A stretch of DNA of 64,000 nt. Source: Mycobacterium kansasii ATCC 12478. GTDB taxonomy: Bacteria; Actinomycetota; Actinomycetes; Mycobacteriales; Mycobacteriaceae. Of the stretch, positions 55,392 through 64,000 are shown in pieces. The position numbers and the translations under genes were made by a program. The notes under the pieces were generated by a model. That model had not been told where the DNA came from and made no database searches. It was given only the letters and a program-made list of their open reading frames with translations. How positions within the stretch are numbered: position 1 is the stretch's first letter; every line of letters starts with the position of its first letter. Where the stretch lies: assembly GCF_000157895.3 (NCBI RefSeq), contig NC_022663.1, positions 5,084,001 to 5,148,000 of the forward strand. Reading direction: 5' to 3'.

Positions 55392-58300
55392 GGCGTGCCG
55401 AACTGCAGCACGAGGTAGGCGTGACTGATCAGGCCGGCGGGAAGCGTCTTGAAGTTATTGTCCGCCTGGCGCTTGATCGACAGTTGCCAGCTGCCCAGCA
55501 GCGGGGTGCCGGGGCCGGGCGTGATGACAGCATGGAACAGGTCACCGAAGGTGCCGTCGACGGTCAGCGGCACGCTGGCGCCAAGGTTGTGTCCCGGCCC
55601 CGCGGCGCGGACGTCGAACGGCTGGGTTGCAGCGCTTTCCACCACCAGGTCGGCCCGCGTGACGACCAGGCCGGTTGATCCCGCCGCGCGCCGAATGGCA
55701 AATGGAACCTGCTGCATGCCGACGTCAATGGCGAAGATTTGCTCCGCATCGGCGTCGGGGCGTTCGAATCGGTACCACTCGCCGGCGAATTCAGCGTCGA
55801 GCGCAAGTAGGCGGGCGCCATTCTTGGGCAATTTGGTATTCAACGCGGTGGTGGCCGCGGTCGCCAGCGCGGGGCTGCCGGGCAGCGCCGTGTACTCGAC
55901 ATGCACGATGACGTCGGTGACCGTCGCGAGGTCGAAGTGGTTGTGTGCCTTCTTCAACGCGATGGTCCATTTGCTCACCGCGCCGGCGCCCTCGAAGGGC
56001 AGGTAGCGGTCGTCGTCGCCGCGGCTGTCGAACACGCCGCTGTCGGCGCGCCCATGGCTGGTGGCGATCATCGTCACCGGTACGTTCTCCGCGGCGAACC
56101 GGCGGGCGTCGTCGGTCACCAACGGATCGCCGTAGTCGCCGCCGGGATCATCGATCAGCCGCACACCGTTGCCGGTCAGCGTCAGCGTCGCGTTGACATT
56201 GGTGTACGGACCGGTCACACACGGCACCGACATCGCGACCGAGCGCAGCCGGCGCTGATAGTGGCCCGGATGGTCGAGGTCGTAAAGCCACTCGTCGAGG
56301 GTCAGGTCGCAGCTGCCGGTGGTGCGCAGCTGAACCAGGGCCATCGGGTTGATCGCCGCCAGGGAGAAGGACCGGGTCAGCTCCAACCGGCGCCGGTTGG
56401 TGTCCAAGTAGGCGGCCTCCATGCGGCGCAGGTCGGCGGTCAGGCGCTCACCGGCCAGCAGACCTTTCTTGAGGCTGTCCCAGTACCCGAACTGGACGAA
56501 TGTGGGACGGGACGAGTCGGCGCCCAACTCGTACTCAAAGGCCCGCTCGGCCTGCTTGCCCATGTCATAGGCGAGTTGGTAGGCGCGGAAGTAGACGGTG
56601 GCCAGTTGCCCGACCATCCAGTCGTAGAGCTGCTGATTGGTGTATTTCGACTTGAGGTATTCGGCGGTGGCCCCGACATGGTCGATGTGCAGCTCGTGAG
56701 CTTCCAGCTCCTTCTCGGCGATGGTGATGCGCACCTTCGACGCCTCCAGCTGCGCGCTCAGATGCGCCCGATCCTTCTGCGCGACGGTGAACTCGTGCTG
56801 GTTGCGGTCGTATTGACGGGTGTACATGCCTTGCGTTTCCAGCATGTGGCCGCCTTGGTGCAGGATGCCGGCCAGACCGTTGAACAATGCGGCGAAGCTG
56901 CCGGCCGCGCTGCCGACGTTGGTGCCGCCGAACTTCACCGTCAGCGTGGGGGAGCCGCCGAAACCCGCTGCGCCGGCTTCGATCTGCGGAATCAGGTGGG
57001 ACGGCCCGGCGACCGCGCTGAGCACGGTGGCCAGGATCTCCGAGATGAGGCCCAGGCCGTGCACGACCACGCCGGCCGTCTCCCAGTCGTTCATCCGCGG
57101 AATGCCGCCGAAGTAGGCGATGCGTTCGTCGATCGCGTCAAAACCCTTCTCCATCGCGGCGGCCGCCAGGTTGGCCTCGGTGATCTGCTGTTTGCGGATC
57201 AGGGTGATCGCGTCCTGCAAGGCAACGTCGTTTCCGGCGGTCAGCAACGCCAGCGCTTCGGCGTCGCGTTTCTCCAGCGCGCCGATCATCTGCTGGCCCA
57301 GCGACCGCACCTCGGCGCACACTTCGAGCGCCTTACCCACCAGCGTGCGGAAGCGGTACGGGCTGGCGGCGGCCGCGGAGGGGGCCAGGACGCTGTCCAG
57401 GTCGACGCCGGCCGCGATCGCGCGCACCAGTACCGCCGGGTCGATCGGTGGGGCAAACGGTGGCAGCTGACGCACCTGGCCGGCCAGATTCATGCAATGG
57501 CGGATCTGGAACAGCCGGCCCTCGACCGTCGTCCAGTACTGCTCGAGCTGATCGTTGGCCGGGATGCCGAAATACAGCAACGGCAGCTCGGGGAGCGGCG
57601 GTGTTCCGGGCGGGGCATCGACCACGGTGGCCGGGCGGGCCACGAAGTTCTCAAGCAGCACGTCAACCCGCTTGTTGCCGAACGGATCCAACGGGGAGGC
57701 CGCCGTCAGCTCGGCATAGGACTGGTCGGCGCGCGGCGCCGCCGGGACGTGCTCGGGGCGGCGGCCGAGCAGCTCGTGGGCCAGCACGTAGAGCATCCGT
57801 GCCTCGTTGATAGACTCCAGCGTGTCCATCCGGTAGAGCTGGTCACCCCAGGCGATCAGGTTGTCGATGTACTTCATGACAACCGCCTTCTGGAAGGCCA
57901 CGGGCCGGGTCCGCGCCACCAGGAACGGCTTGAACGGGTCGTTCTTCCAGGCCCGGACCTCCGGTGCATGGCTTTCGACGTTGTCCAAGATGCTTTGGAT
58001 GCGTTGCTTGCGTATCTCGACGTCGCCCATGTCGAAGAACGGTTTGGTCACCCAGAAACGCTGCGGCGCGGCCAGCTGCTCGGTGTCGGTCGGGTCGAAG
58101 ATGTAGTGGAACCACTTCATGGCCTCGTCGAAGCGCTGGTTGGCCGTGAGCTTGCAGGCGATCAGGAATGGTGCGTGAAAGAACAACTCCCAGTTGTAGA
58201 TTGACGTCGCCCCGCGCGGGCTGAAGTCCACGACGTCGGTCTGGGCGGTCGGTTCGGCGATGGCCACGCCGGTGGGCTGATAGCTCGCGAAGTTGAAGGA

Positions 58301-61300
58301 ATTGGTCGGGTAGAACGTCTGCGGGAAGCGCTGGATGGCGCGCCTCAGCAGACCGGGGATGCCGCCGCGGTTCAACTCACGCAGAAACAGCGCGGTGTAC
58401 TGGTGCGAGAACGGCGCGAACCGGTACCGCAGCTGCAGCGTCTGGCTGGACCCGTGCTGGATGGTCACCCACTCAGACTCCACGAAATATGTTCGGCCGG
58501 TGTCGGAGTAGAAGAACGGGCTGCGTTCGTAGGCGGCGGTGTCCAGCTGCACGTGATGCGTCGAGAACGACAGCGAGAACGGAGCCCGTGCCGCGTTGAG
58601 CAGCGCGACCGAAGCTCCGGACTCGAGCACCGACAGCCGGCCGCTGTTCATCTTGTAGGTGTTGTTGACCAGGCGGTTGGTCTGGAAATGCATGCCCTCG
58701 GGCAGGGCCATTCGCGGCGCGATCTCATAACCGCCGGTGAGCGGCAGCACCATGCGGCCGCGATCGTCGGCGGCGTCGTGGACGTACTGATACGACGTCG
58801 TCTGGGTGAGGGCCGGGGAGGCCAGCCCGGCGGCGTCGAGCACGTGGTATTGGCCGCGCAGCGGTTTCAGCTTGGTCGCAATCACGTTGCCGTCGAACAC
58901 GAATGACGACGAGTGCCACGGGCGCGCGGTCTCGTCGAAACGTGTTCCGGTCAGGTAGGCGAACTGACCGGTGTAGGGGTCGTAGAACTTGGTGTTGTTG
59001 AATTCCAGGCTGGTGGACACGTAGAGGTCCAGCCACAGCTGGTTTTCCCGGGTCTTGTAGCGCGGTTTGAGCGTGTAGCTGCCGGCGGGCCGCTGCCATG
59101 GATGCACGAGCGGGTTCGGCGTGACCCGGCGCGGGCTCCACCCGTCCTCGCGGCGCACCGCCCAGGCGAGTTTGATCTCGAGCTGCTTGGGCGGCTCGGG
59201 GGCATCGCTGGTGGATGCGGTCTGCTGAGCCGCGGGCTGGCGCCGCACCTTCTGCGGCTTGTCGGTGATTACCAGCCAAAACAGGTGCAGCGCACGGTTA
59301 TACACCACCGGCACGACGTGCTCACCGGTGATATCGAGGTCGATACGCTCCCAGGCCGACCACACCCCGGTGTTGAGGTCGAAGCCGCGGTAGAAGTAGG
59401 ACGGGGTATCGGTCTTGGTGCGCCCGATGACATGCACCCGGTTGATCGACGGCGGCAGGTTGTCGAAGGGCGAGTCGTCGTCGACGTCGTGATACATCCC
59501 GACCACCTCGAGGTCGTGCACCTCGTGCACCTTCTCCAGGTAGTGGCGCAGCGCGGTCTCGGCCCGCGCGTCGGTAATTTCCCCTTGCAGCAGTTCGTTT
59601 TCCAGCTCGACGAAGAATGGCGACTTGTCGTCGCGCAGGGCGGGTTCGATCCAGTTCTCCGGATACAAAAAGATCTTGCGGTTGGCTTCCCAGATCCGAT
59701 AGTTCTTCATCCACTTCCACTGGCTCCAGGCGTCCAGCGAGACCTGATCGGCCCGCTCGGCGCCGGAAATCAGCACCTCGGGCTTTTCCACGTTGAGGAA
59801 GCAGCGCTGCACGAAGGTCTGCACCGCGCTGATGGCCTCCTGGATGCGTGACGTCAGCTGGCAGGCCGACATGTCGACGTCGATCAGGAAGTAGTTGAAG
59901 ACATCCTCGGAGTTGCGCCAGTACTTGCGGTTGGCGTACACCGTGCCGTCGACGGTGACCGACGGGGATTCAATGCGCAGCGACTTCTCGATCAGATGGG
60001 CGAGCAGACCGTCGCGTTTGTGCTCGCGCATATTGTCCTGCATCGGCGTCACGGTCGAAAGCCACGCGGCAGCTTCGTATTTCGACTTCGCCGTCTGTCG
60101 TATCTGGCGGGCGATGTCGGCCTGGGCGGCGTCGGTGTCGCGGTCCGCCCAGGCGAAACATGTTGCGGCAGAAACACCGAGGCGTTTGATCTGGGCGGCG
60201 GCCGCGCACAGCCGGGCCAGGAAGCGCAGGTCGCGGTAGGGCGCTCGCCGGCCGGCATCGAGCTTGGCGAGGTCGTCGGCGCTGAGGCCGAAGTCGGCGG
60301 CGGCCGTGCGCAACTGCGCCAGCGTCGACGCGGGCTTGCTGCCCAGGCGCAGCAGCTCGGGCGCCGACGGCACCGTCGCGCGCAGCAGCCGCAGCCGGGC
60401 CAGGGCAAGCCAGTCGCCGAAGAGATCGGTCGGCGGCTCGGCGGACACCGGCAGATCGCCGAATGCCAGCACACCCACGTCGGCGGCGTTGTCGAGCAGC
60501 CATCGCAGGTCGTCGAGTGCGGTGACGCCGTGCACACGCATCAGACGAACGACCTTGTGCAGCAACGCATATGAGGCGTAGAGGCTGGGCTGTGCCGCGG
60601 CGCTCAGCTCGGTGACGTAGTTTCCGGCAGCGTCGTTCGCGTCGATCGCCGCATCGGTGAACCGGGTGGCCAGCGGCTGGCCGTTCACCGCAATTCGGGC
60701 CAACAGCAGCGCGGCGTGCTCGGCTGGCACCCCGAAGGTGGTGGCGACGTGGCTGATGGCCGCCCCGGCGCGGGTATCCGCGGTGGCGGTGCGCAGGCTT
60801 TCCCGCAGGGTGCGCGCGGCGTCGGTGGTGGCGTCGTCGCCGGGCAGATACGGCGAGTCCGGCCGGGCGTGCAGCAGCGCGTCGAGTTCGGCGGGCGCGA
60901 CTCCGGCGGTGTGGACGACGTCGCGGACGTCGAGGAATTCCAGCAGCGCCGCGGGGGAAGCGAACGGGTCCTCGACCACGGACTCGACGAGCGTGGCCAG
61001 CGCCAGCAGCTCGCCGGCACGCATGCCCAGGCCGCGGGCCAGCGTAGCCCAGCGCACCAGGCCGCTCAGGTGCGCGATGTCGAAGGTCGCGCCCACCTTG
61101 GCGAGCAGTGCGGTGAGCTCGCTTTCGGTCACCGACAGCGCCGCCAACAGGGCCGGGTGGTGATCGGCGGTGATGGCGCCGCCGCCCGGCGTCGCGAAGG
61201 CGGGGTCGGGCGGGTTGAGCACGGCGGGGTTGGCGAACAGCGCGGCGTAGGCCGACATCGCCGCCCGGGCGGGGTCGGCGGGGTCGGGACGGCCCTGCCG

Positions 61301-64000
61301 GGGCAGATCACCGAACCAGGTGGCCAGCGTCTCGGCGGGCACGTTGAGGCGGCCCTGCAGTTGGGCGGCGTCGCGCAGGGCGACCAGTGCCGGTCCGTTG
61401 ACGGCGCCGCCGCCGAGGTGGGTGGTCCGCACCAGCAGGTCCAGCTCCCACAGATCCCACGGCACGTGACGCGACAGCCGCAGCAGCCGGTGGATGCGGT
61501 CCAGCACGTCGACGGTGATCCCGGTCATCCGCTGGTCGCCGAGCGACGCGCTGCTGACCGGCCGCGCCAGTTGCACGGGCGCCGGCGCCCCCGGCGGGTT
61601 GATCCAGGTCAGCGTCCGCAATTCCAGGATCTGCTCGTAGGTCAGGTGGGCGTGGCCCATCACGTCCAGCACCGGGATCTCGGCCTGGTCGGGGTCCAGG
61701 CCCCAGAACTTCTGCTGGGCGGCCGGAGTGGCCGCGGCGGTGGTGATGATCGACGTCTCGTGGGAGGAGATGCCGAGCTGCTCGGCCGCGATCGACACGG
61801 CGTCGGCGTCGGGGTCGCCGAACACCCCCATCAACCGCCAGCGCGGGACACCCAGGTGCTCGAGCAGCACGCGGGCGTCTTCTTGCCACAGGTCGAACAC
61901 ACCCGTCATCGGGAAGTCGGCGCTGCGCAGCGTGTCGTAGGCGCCGTCACGTTGATGCTCGGGGACCGCGCGCAGCTCCTCGGCCGGGCGGGTGGTCTGG
62001 CCGTCCGGGTCCGCTCCGGTCACGGCGGCTTCCAGGATTTCGCAGACCAGGTCGATGTAGGGCACCGCGGTCTCGGTGTTGGGGCAGTTGAGCTTTGTCG
62101 TCACCAGGTCCGGACGGCGATCGGTGAGGATTTCGCGCACGGTGCGCCCCGCGACCTGCGAGGGATGCGCGTCGAGGAAGCGCAACAGGTCGGCGAGGTA
62201 GGCGGCCGGGCCGTACACCGAGGCGCAGTGCGCACAATCGCACACGTCGAGCGGGCCGAAAAGCAGCTCAAGGTCCGGGATCTGGCCAAGCAGATCGGCA
62301 CGCTCGGCGACGCTGACTCCTTGCGGGACCACGGCGGCCGGATCGCTTTGGTGGATCTCGGCGCGGAAGTCGCCCAGGCGCGCCAAGACGTTGGCGTACT
62401 GGAACAGGGCGTAGCCGTGGATCGACAGGGCCGTCGGCTGGTCGACGCCGCTGGCGCCGAGCTTCTGCACCAGTTCGGCTTTGCCCATCGACAGGATCTG
62501 CATCGAGCTGTGCAGGTGGTTGTCCAGCAGCGCCCGGCCGGTCGATGCGGTGGGGGCCAGCCGGTGGGCGCGCTGCAGGACGCGCAGATCGGCGCGTACG
62601 TCGTCGTCGACCGCGATGGCGTTGCTGGCCACGAACCCGTCCACGTTGGCGGTCCGCAGGTCCAGGTCCTCGTGGGCGTCCACCAATGCCGCGACCTCGT
62701 CGACCTTGGTCAGCGCGGTCTGAGTGCTGCGGCCGACCTCGGCGACGAAAGCGACCGTGGGGAAGATGCGCTCGCTCTGGGCGGCCAGCGTGCGGGCGAA
62801 CGTCTCGCGCCGCGCCGGCAGCGTGGCACCGTCGGTCCCGTCCGGGATCGCGTTCCCGTTGGCCGAGATGTAGTCGCTCCATTCCTGAGGGGTGAGCTTG
62901 GCCAGGTCACGTGCCGAGCTGACCCGCCCGTCGGCCGGATCGGCGATCTTGTCTTTCATGAAGGTCATCGTCGGCAGATGGTTCTTGACGACGAGCCCGA
63001 CTTCCACGGACTGCTTGAAGTCCTGGACCTGGGTTTCCAGGCCCGGCAAGGCGGCGTTCACGCCGGTCCAGAACTCGTTGCCGAAACCGCGTGTGCTCAC
63101 GAAAACCTCGGCGACCCTGTCGAATTCGCCGGCCGGGATGGTGCTGGTGCCCAGCACCGACGCCAGGCTGCCGTTGCCCACGAGCAACGGCTTGTGCAGT
63201 GCGAAGGCGGTGCGGTTGGCGGCCAGCGCCGCGGTGATGTCGGCGCGGCGGGCGCCGACGGTGACGGGAATCAGGTTTTCGGCCAGCGCGCTATCCAGTG
63301 CCGCCTCCTGCAGCGGGCTCTCCATGAACGCGATGCCGTTGGCGGTGTTCTCCACGAGTTGGTCGATGAGCTCCCATTCGTGGGTGCTGGCCAGCAGCTC
63401 GTCGGGCAGGGTCGGCGGCAGGCTCTGCTGGAGAAAGGCGTACACCACCGCGATGTCCAGTGCGCCGCCGGCGAGCTTGGACGACACCCGGGCCGCCAGC
63501 ACCATGCGCATCACGTCGTCCTGTGCCAGGCCGCACGCCAGCGCGACGTGGCTGATATCGGGACGTTCGGCGGTTTCGGTGAGCAGGATCAGCGGGGCGC
63601 CCTTGGCGGCGGCGCTGATGGCCGCGAGCCGCACCTCGTAATCGGACGGCCCGGCGTACGGCCGGTCGCCCTGAGTGAAGTTGGCCCACGCCATGGGCGG
63701 CGGGTTCGTCAGGTTCTTGCGCCCGATCTCGGCGCCGGCGGGGTCGCGATAGGTGACCGTCAGCAGCAGCGGGGATACCGGCTTGCCGGTGGCGGCGTCG
63801 ACGGGCGCGGTGTACGGCAGATCGAAGAAACCGTTGGCCAGGGTGGCGCGCTGCCCCAGCACGACGCCGGCGCCACCGATGGCGCGGGTGCGCAGCTCGA
63901 CGCTCGCGCCTTTGATGCCGGCCCACGCGGTGTCGCGGACGGTTCCGCGGATGCGGGCCGTGGTGGCTGCGGCGGCGGGATTGGCGCGGATGACGGCCTG
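55388..64000 (-). CDS. Tc insecticidal-toxin TcA-like protein (5' end beyond the window)
   Basis: At least 2870 residues of a TcA/TcdA-like toxin subunit, the pentameric translocation channel of Tc toxins; the frame is open to base 64000. From the window edge: a beta-sandwich, carboxypeptidase-regulatory-like start (about 1-80); the VRP1-like region with GPAAYLADLLRFLDAHP and RRPDL near 595-625; the neuraminidase/ABC-toxin N region with LYPENWIEPALRDDKSPFF near 1444; a beta-rich receptor-binding zone with WFHYIFDPTDTEQL near 1960; a hydrophobic putative pore segment near 2315 (GLGLISEILATVLSAVAGP); and the helical shaft and TcB-binding end with YWDSLKKGLLAGERL near 2505 and DHPGHYQRRLRSV after it. 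No stop or frameshift is seen. TcB/TcC partners, if any, would lie beyond the right edge or elsewhere. Confidence 0.93.
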   Translation of the reverse strand, partial: QAVIRANPAAAATTARIRGTVRDTAWAGIKGASVELRTRAIGGAGVVLGQRATLANGFFDLPYTAPVDAATGKPVSPLLLTVTYRDPAGAEIGRKNLTNPPPMAWANFTQGDRPYAGPSDYEVRLAAISAAAKGAPLILLTETAERPDISHVALACGLAQDDVMRMVLAARVSSKLAGGALDIAVVYAFLQQSLPPTLPDELLASTHEWELIDQLVENTANGIAFMESPLQEAALDSALAENLIPVTVGARRADITAALAANRTAFALHKPLLVGNGSLASVLGTSTIPAGEFDRVAEVFVSTRGFGNEFWTGVNAALPGLETQVQDFKQSVEVGLVVKNHLPTMTFMKDKIADPADGRVSSARDLAKLTPQEWSDYISANGNAIPDGTDGATLPARRETFARTLAAQSERIFPTVAFVAEVGRSTQTALTKVDEVAALVDAHEDLDLRTANVDGFVASNAIAVDDDVRADLRVLQRAHRLAPTASTGRALLDNHLHSSMQILSMGKAELVQKLGASGVDQPTALSIHGYALFQYANVLARLGDFRAEIHQSDPAAVVPQGVSVAERADLLGQIPDLELLFGPLDVCDCAHCASVYGPAAYLADLLRFLDAHPSQVAGRTVREILTDRRPDLVTTKLNCPNTETAVPYIDLVCEILEAAVTGADPDGQTTRPAEELRAVPEHQRDGAYDTLRSADFPMTGVFDLWQEDARVLLEHLGVPRWRLMGVFGDPDADAVSIAAEQLGISSHETSIITTAAATPAAQQKFWGLDPDQAEIPVLDVMGHAHLTYEQILELRTLTWINPPGAPAPVQLARPVSSASLGDQRMTGITVDVLDRIHRLLRLSRHVPWDLWELDLLVRTTHLGGGAVNGPALVALRDAAQLQGRLNVPAETLATWFGDLPRQGRPDPADPARAAMSAYAALFANPAVLNPPDPAFATPGGGAITADHHPALLAALSVTESELTALLAKVGATFDIAHLSGLVRWATLARGLGMRAGELLALATLVESVVEDPFASPAALLEFLDVRDVVHTAGVAPAELDALLHARPDSPYLPGDDATTDAARTLRESLRTATADTRAGAAISHVATTFGVPAEHAALLLARIAVNGQPLATRFTDAAIDANDAAGNYVTELSAAAQPSLYASYALLHKVVRLMRVHGVTALDDLRWLLDNAADVGVLAFGDLPVSAEPPTDLFGDWLALARLRLLRATVPSAPELLRLGSKPASTLAQLRTAAADFGLSADDLAKLDAGRRAPYRDLRFLARLCAAAAQIKRLGVSAATCFAWADRDTDAAQADIARQIRQTAKSKYEAAAWLSTVTPMQDNMREHKRDGLLAHLIEKSLRIESPSVTVDGTVYANRKYWRNSEDVFNYFLIDVDMSACQLTSRIQEAISAVQTFVQRCFLNVEKPEVLISGAERADQVSLDAWSQWKWMKNYRIWEANRKIFLYPENWIEPALRDDKSPFFVELENELLQGEITDARAETALRHYLEKVHEVHDLEVVGMYHDVDDDSPFDNLPPSINRVHVIGRTKTDTPSYFYRGFDLNTGVWSAWERIDLDITGEHVVPVVYNRALHLFWLVITDKPQKVRRQPAAQQTASTSDAPEPPKQLEIKLAWAVRREDGWSPRRVTPNPLVHPWQRPAGSYTLKPRYKTRENQLWLDLYVSTSLEFNNTKFYDPYTGQFAYLTGTRFDETARPWHSSSFVFDGNVIATKLKPLRGQYHVLDAAGLASPALTQTTSYQYVHDAADDRGRMVLPLTGGYEIAPRMALPEGMHFQTNRLVNNTYKMNSGRLSVLESGASVALLNAARAPFSLSFSTHHVQLDTAAYERSPFFYSDTGRTYFVESEWVTIQHGSSQTLQLRYRFAPFSHQYTALFLRELNRGGIPGLLRRAIQRFPQTFYPTNSFNFASYQPTGVAIAEPTAQTDVVDFSPRGATSIYNWELFFHAPFLIACKLTANQRFDEAMKWFHYIFDPTDTEQLAAPQRFWVTKPFFDMGDVEIRKQRIQSILDNVESHAPEVRAWKNDPFKPFLVARTRPVAFQKAVVMKYIDNLIAWGDQLYRMDTLESINEARMLYVLAHELLGRRPEHVPAAPRADQSYAELTAASPLDPFGNKRVDVLLENFVARPATVVDAPPGTPPLPELPLLYFGIPANDQLEQYWTTVEGRLFQIRHCMNLAGQVRQLPPFAPPIDPAVLVRAIAAGVDLDSVLAPSAAAASPYRFRTLVGKALEVCAEVRSLGQQMIGALEKRDAEALALLTAGNDVALQDAITLIRKQQITEANLAAAAMEKGFDAIDERIAYFGGIPRMNDWETAGVVVHGLGLISEILATVLSAVAGPSHLIPQIEAGAAGFGGSPTLTVKFGGTNVGSAAGSFAALFNGLAGILHQGGHMLETQGMYTRQYDRNQHEFTVAQKDRAHLSAQLEASKVRITIAEKELEAHELHIDHVGATAEYLKSKYTNQQLYDWMVGQLATVYFRAYQLAYDMGKQAERAFEYELGADSSRPTFVQFGYWDSLKKGLLAGERLTADLRRMEAAYLDTNRRRLELTRSFSLAAINPMALVQLRTTGSCDLTLDEWLYDLDHPGHYQRRLRSVAMSVPCVTGPYTNVNATLTLTGNGVRLIDDPGGDYGDPLVTDDARRFAAENVPVTMIATSHGRADSGVFDSRGDDDRYLPFEGAGAVSKWTIALKKAHNHFDLATVTDVIVHVEYTALPGSPALATAATTALNTKLPKNGARLLALDAEFAGEWYRFERPDADAEQIFAIDVGMQQVPFAIRRAAGSTGLVVTRADLVVESAATQPFDVRAAGPGHNLGASVPLTVDGTFGDLFHAVITPGPGTPLLGSWQLSIKRQADNNFKTLPAGLISHAYLVLQFGTP

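Noticed and set aside
55901..58204. Plus-strand open frame of 767 codons inside the TcA-like gene
   Set aside because: No domain, biased composition (Val, Arg, Gly), and it lies wholly opposite the well-supported TcA coding sequence.

Overview
The window is about 64 kb of GC-rich actinobacterial DNA. Most genes have recognisable Mycobacterium tuberculosis counterparts in the H37Rv Rv3051c-Rv3024c interval, in nearly the same order: nrdE, a TetR gene, a flavin monooxygenase, nrdF2, adhC, fecB, ctaD, serB2, the Rv3041c-Rv3033 block, the Rv3032-Rv3030 polymethylated-polysaccharide genes, etfBA, Rv3027c-Rv3026c, a cysteine desulfurase and mnmA. This points to a mycobacterium, probably a non-tuberculous slow grower. 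I cannot name the species. H37Rv comparisons here are from memory.

Layout. 1-11.2 kb: core genes for deoxyribonucleotide synthesis (class Ib nrdE and nrdF2, the latter with NrdR-like boxes), alcohol dehydrogenase, iron-siderophore binding, cytochrome c oxidase subunit I and phosphoserine phosphatase. 11.2-18.8 kb: a seven-gene cluster like Rv0081-Rv0087, an ArsR regulator plus a membrane-bound hydrogenase-related complex. It sits between serB2 and the Rv3041c-like gene and is bracketed by two copies of a 56-base palindromic repeat. Its large subunit has lost both pairs of [NiFe]-binding cysteines. 18.8-28.7 kb: an operon of ABC ATPase, Nudix hydrolase, enoyl-CoA hydratase and two methyltransferases, then secreted and lipoproteins, an acetyltransferase-like protein and a decayed PIG-L deacetylase. 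28.8-38.1 kb: an accessory stretch with an MMPL-TspO-photolyase operon, small stress-type proteins, a SOUL protein, a STAS protein, a protease-like protein without catalytic residues, and an SDR. 38.1-41.9 kb: an operon for methylglucose lipopolysaccharide-type glucan. 42.1-44 kb: electron transfer flavoprotein. 44.1-49.6 kb: an accessory catabolic island (CYP125-like P450, TetR, Baeyer-Villiger monooxygenase, cupin, esterase). 49.7-54.8 kb: two acyltransferases, an amidohydrolase-like protein, cysteine desulfurase and mnmA.

The right end, 55.0-64.0 kb, is the most unusual part. The minus strand carries at least 2870 codons of a Tc-toxin TcA-like protein: the VRP1-like region, neuraminidase-like region, helical shaft and TcB-binding C-terminal region are all recognisable. 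Its stop codon overlaps the start of a minimal nucleotidyltransferase gene. The 5' end lies beyond the window, so possible TcB/TcC partners cannot be judged. No tRNA, rRNA, CRISPR array or insertion-sequence transposase was seen.
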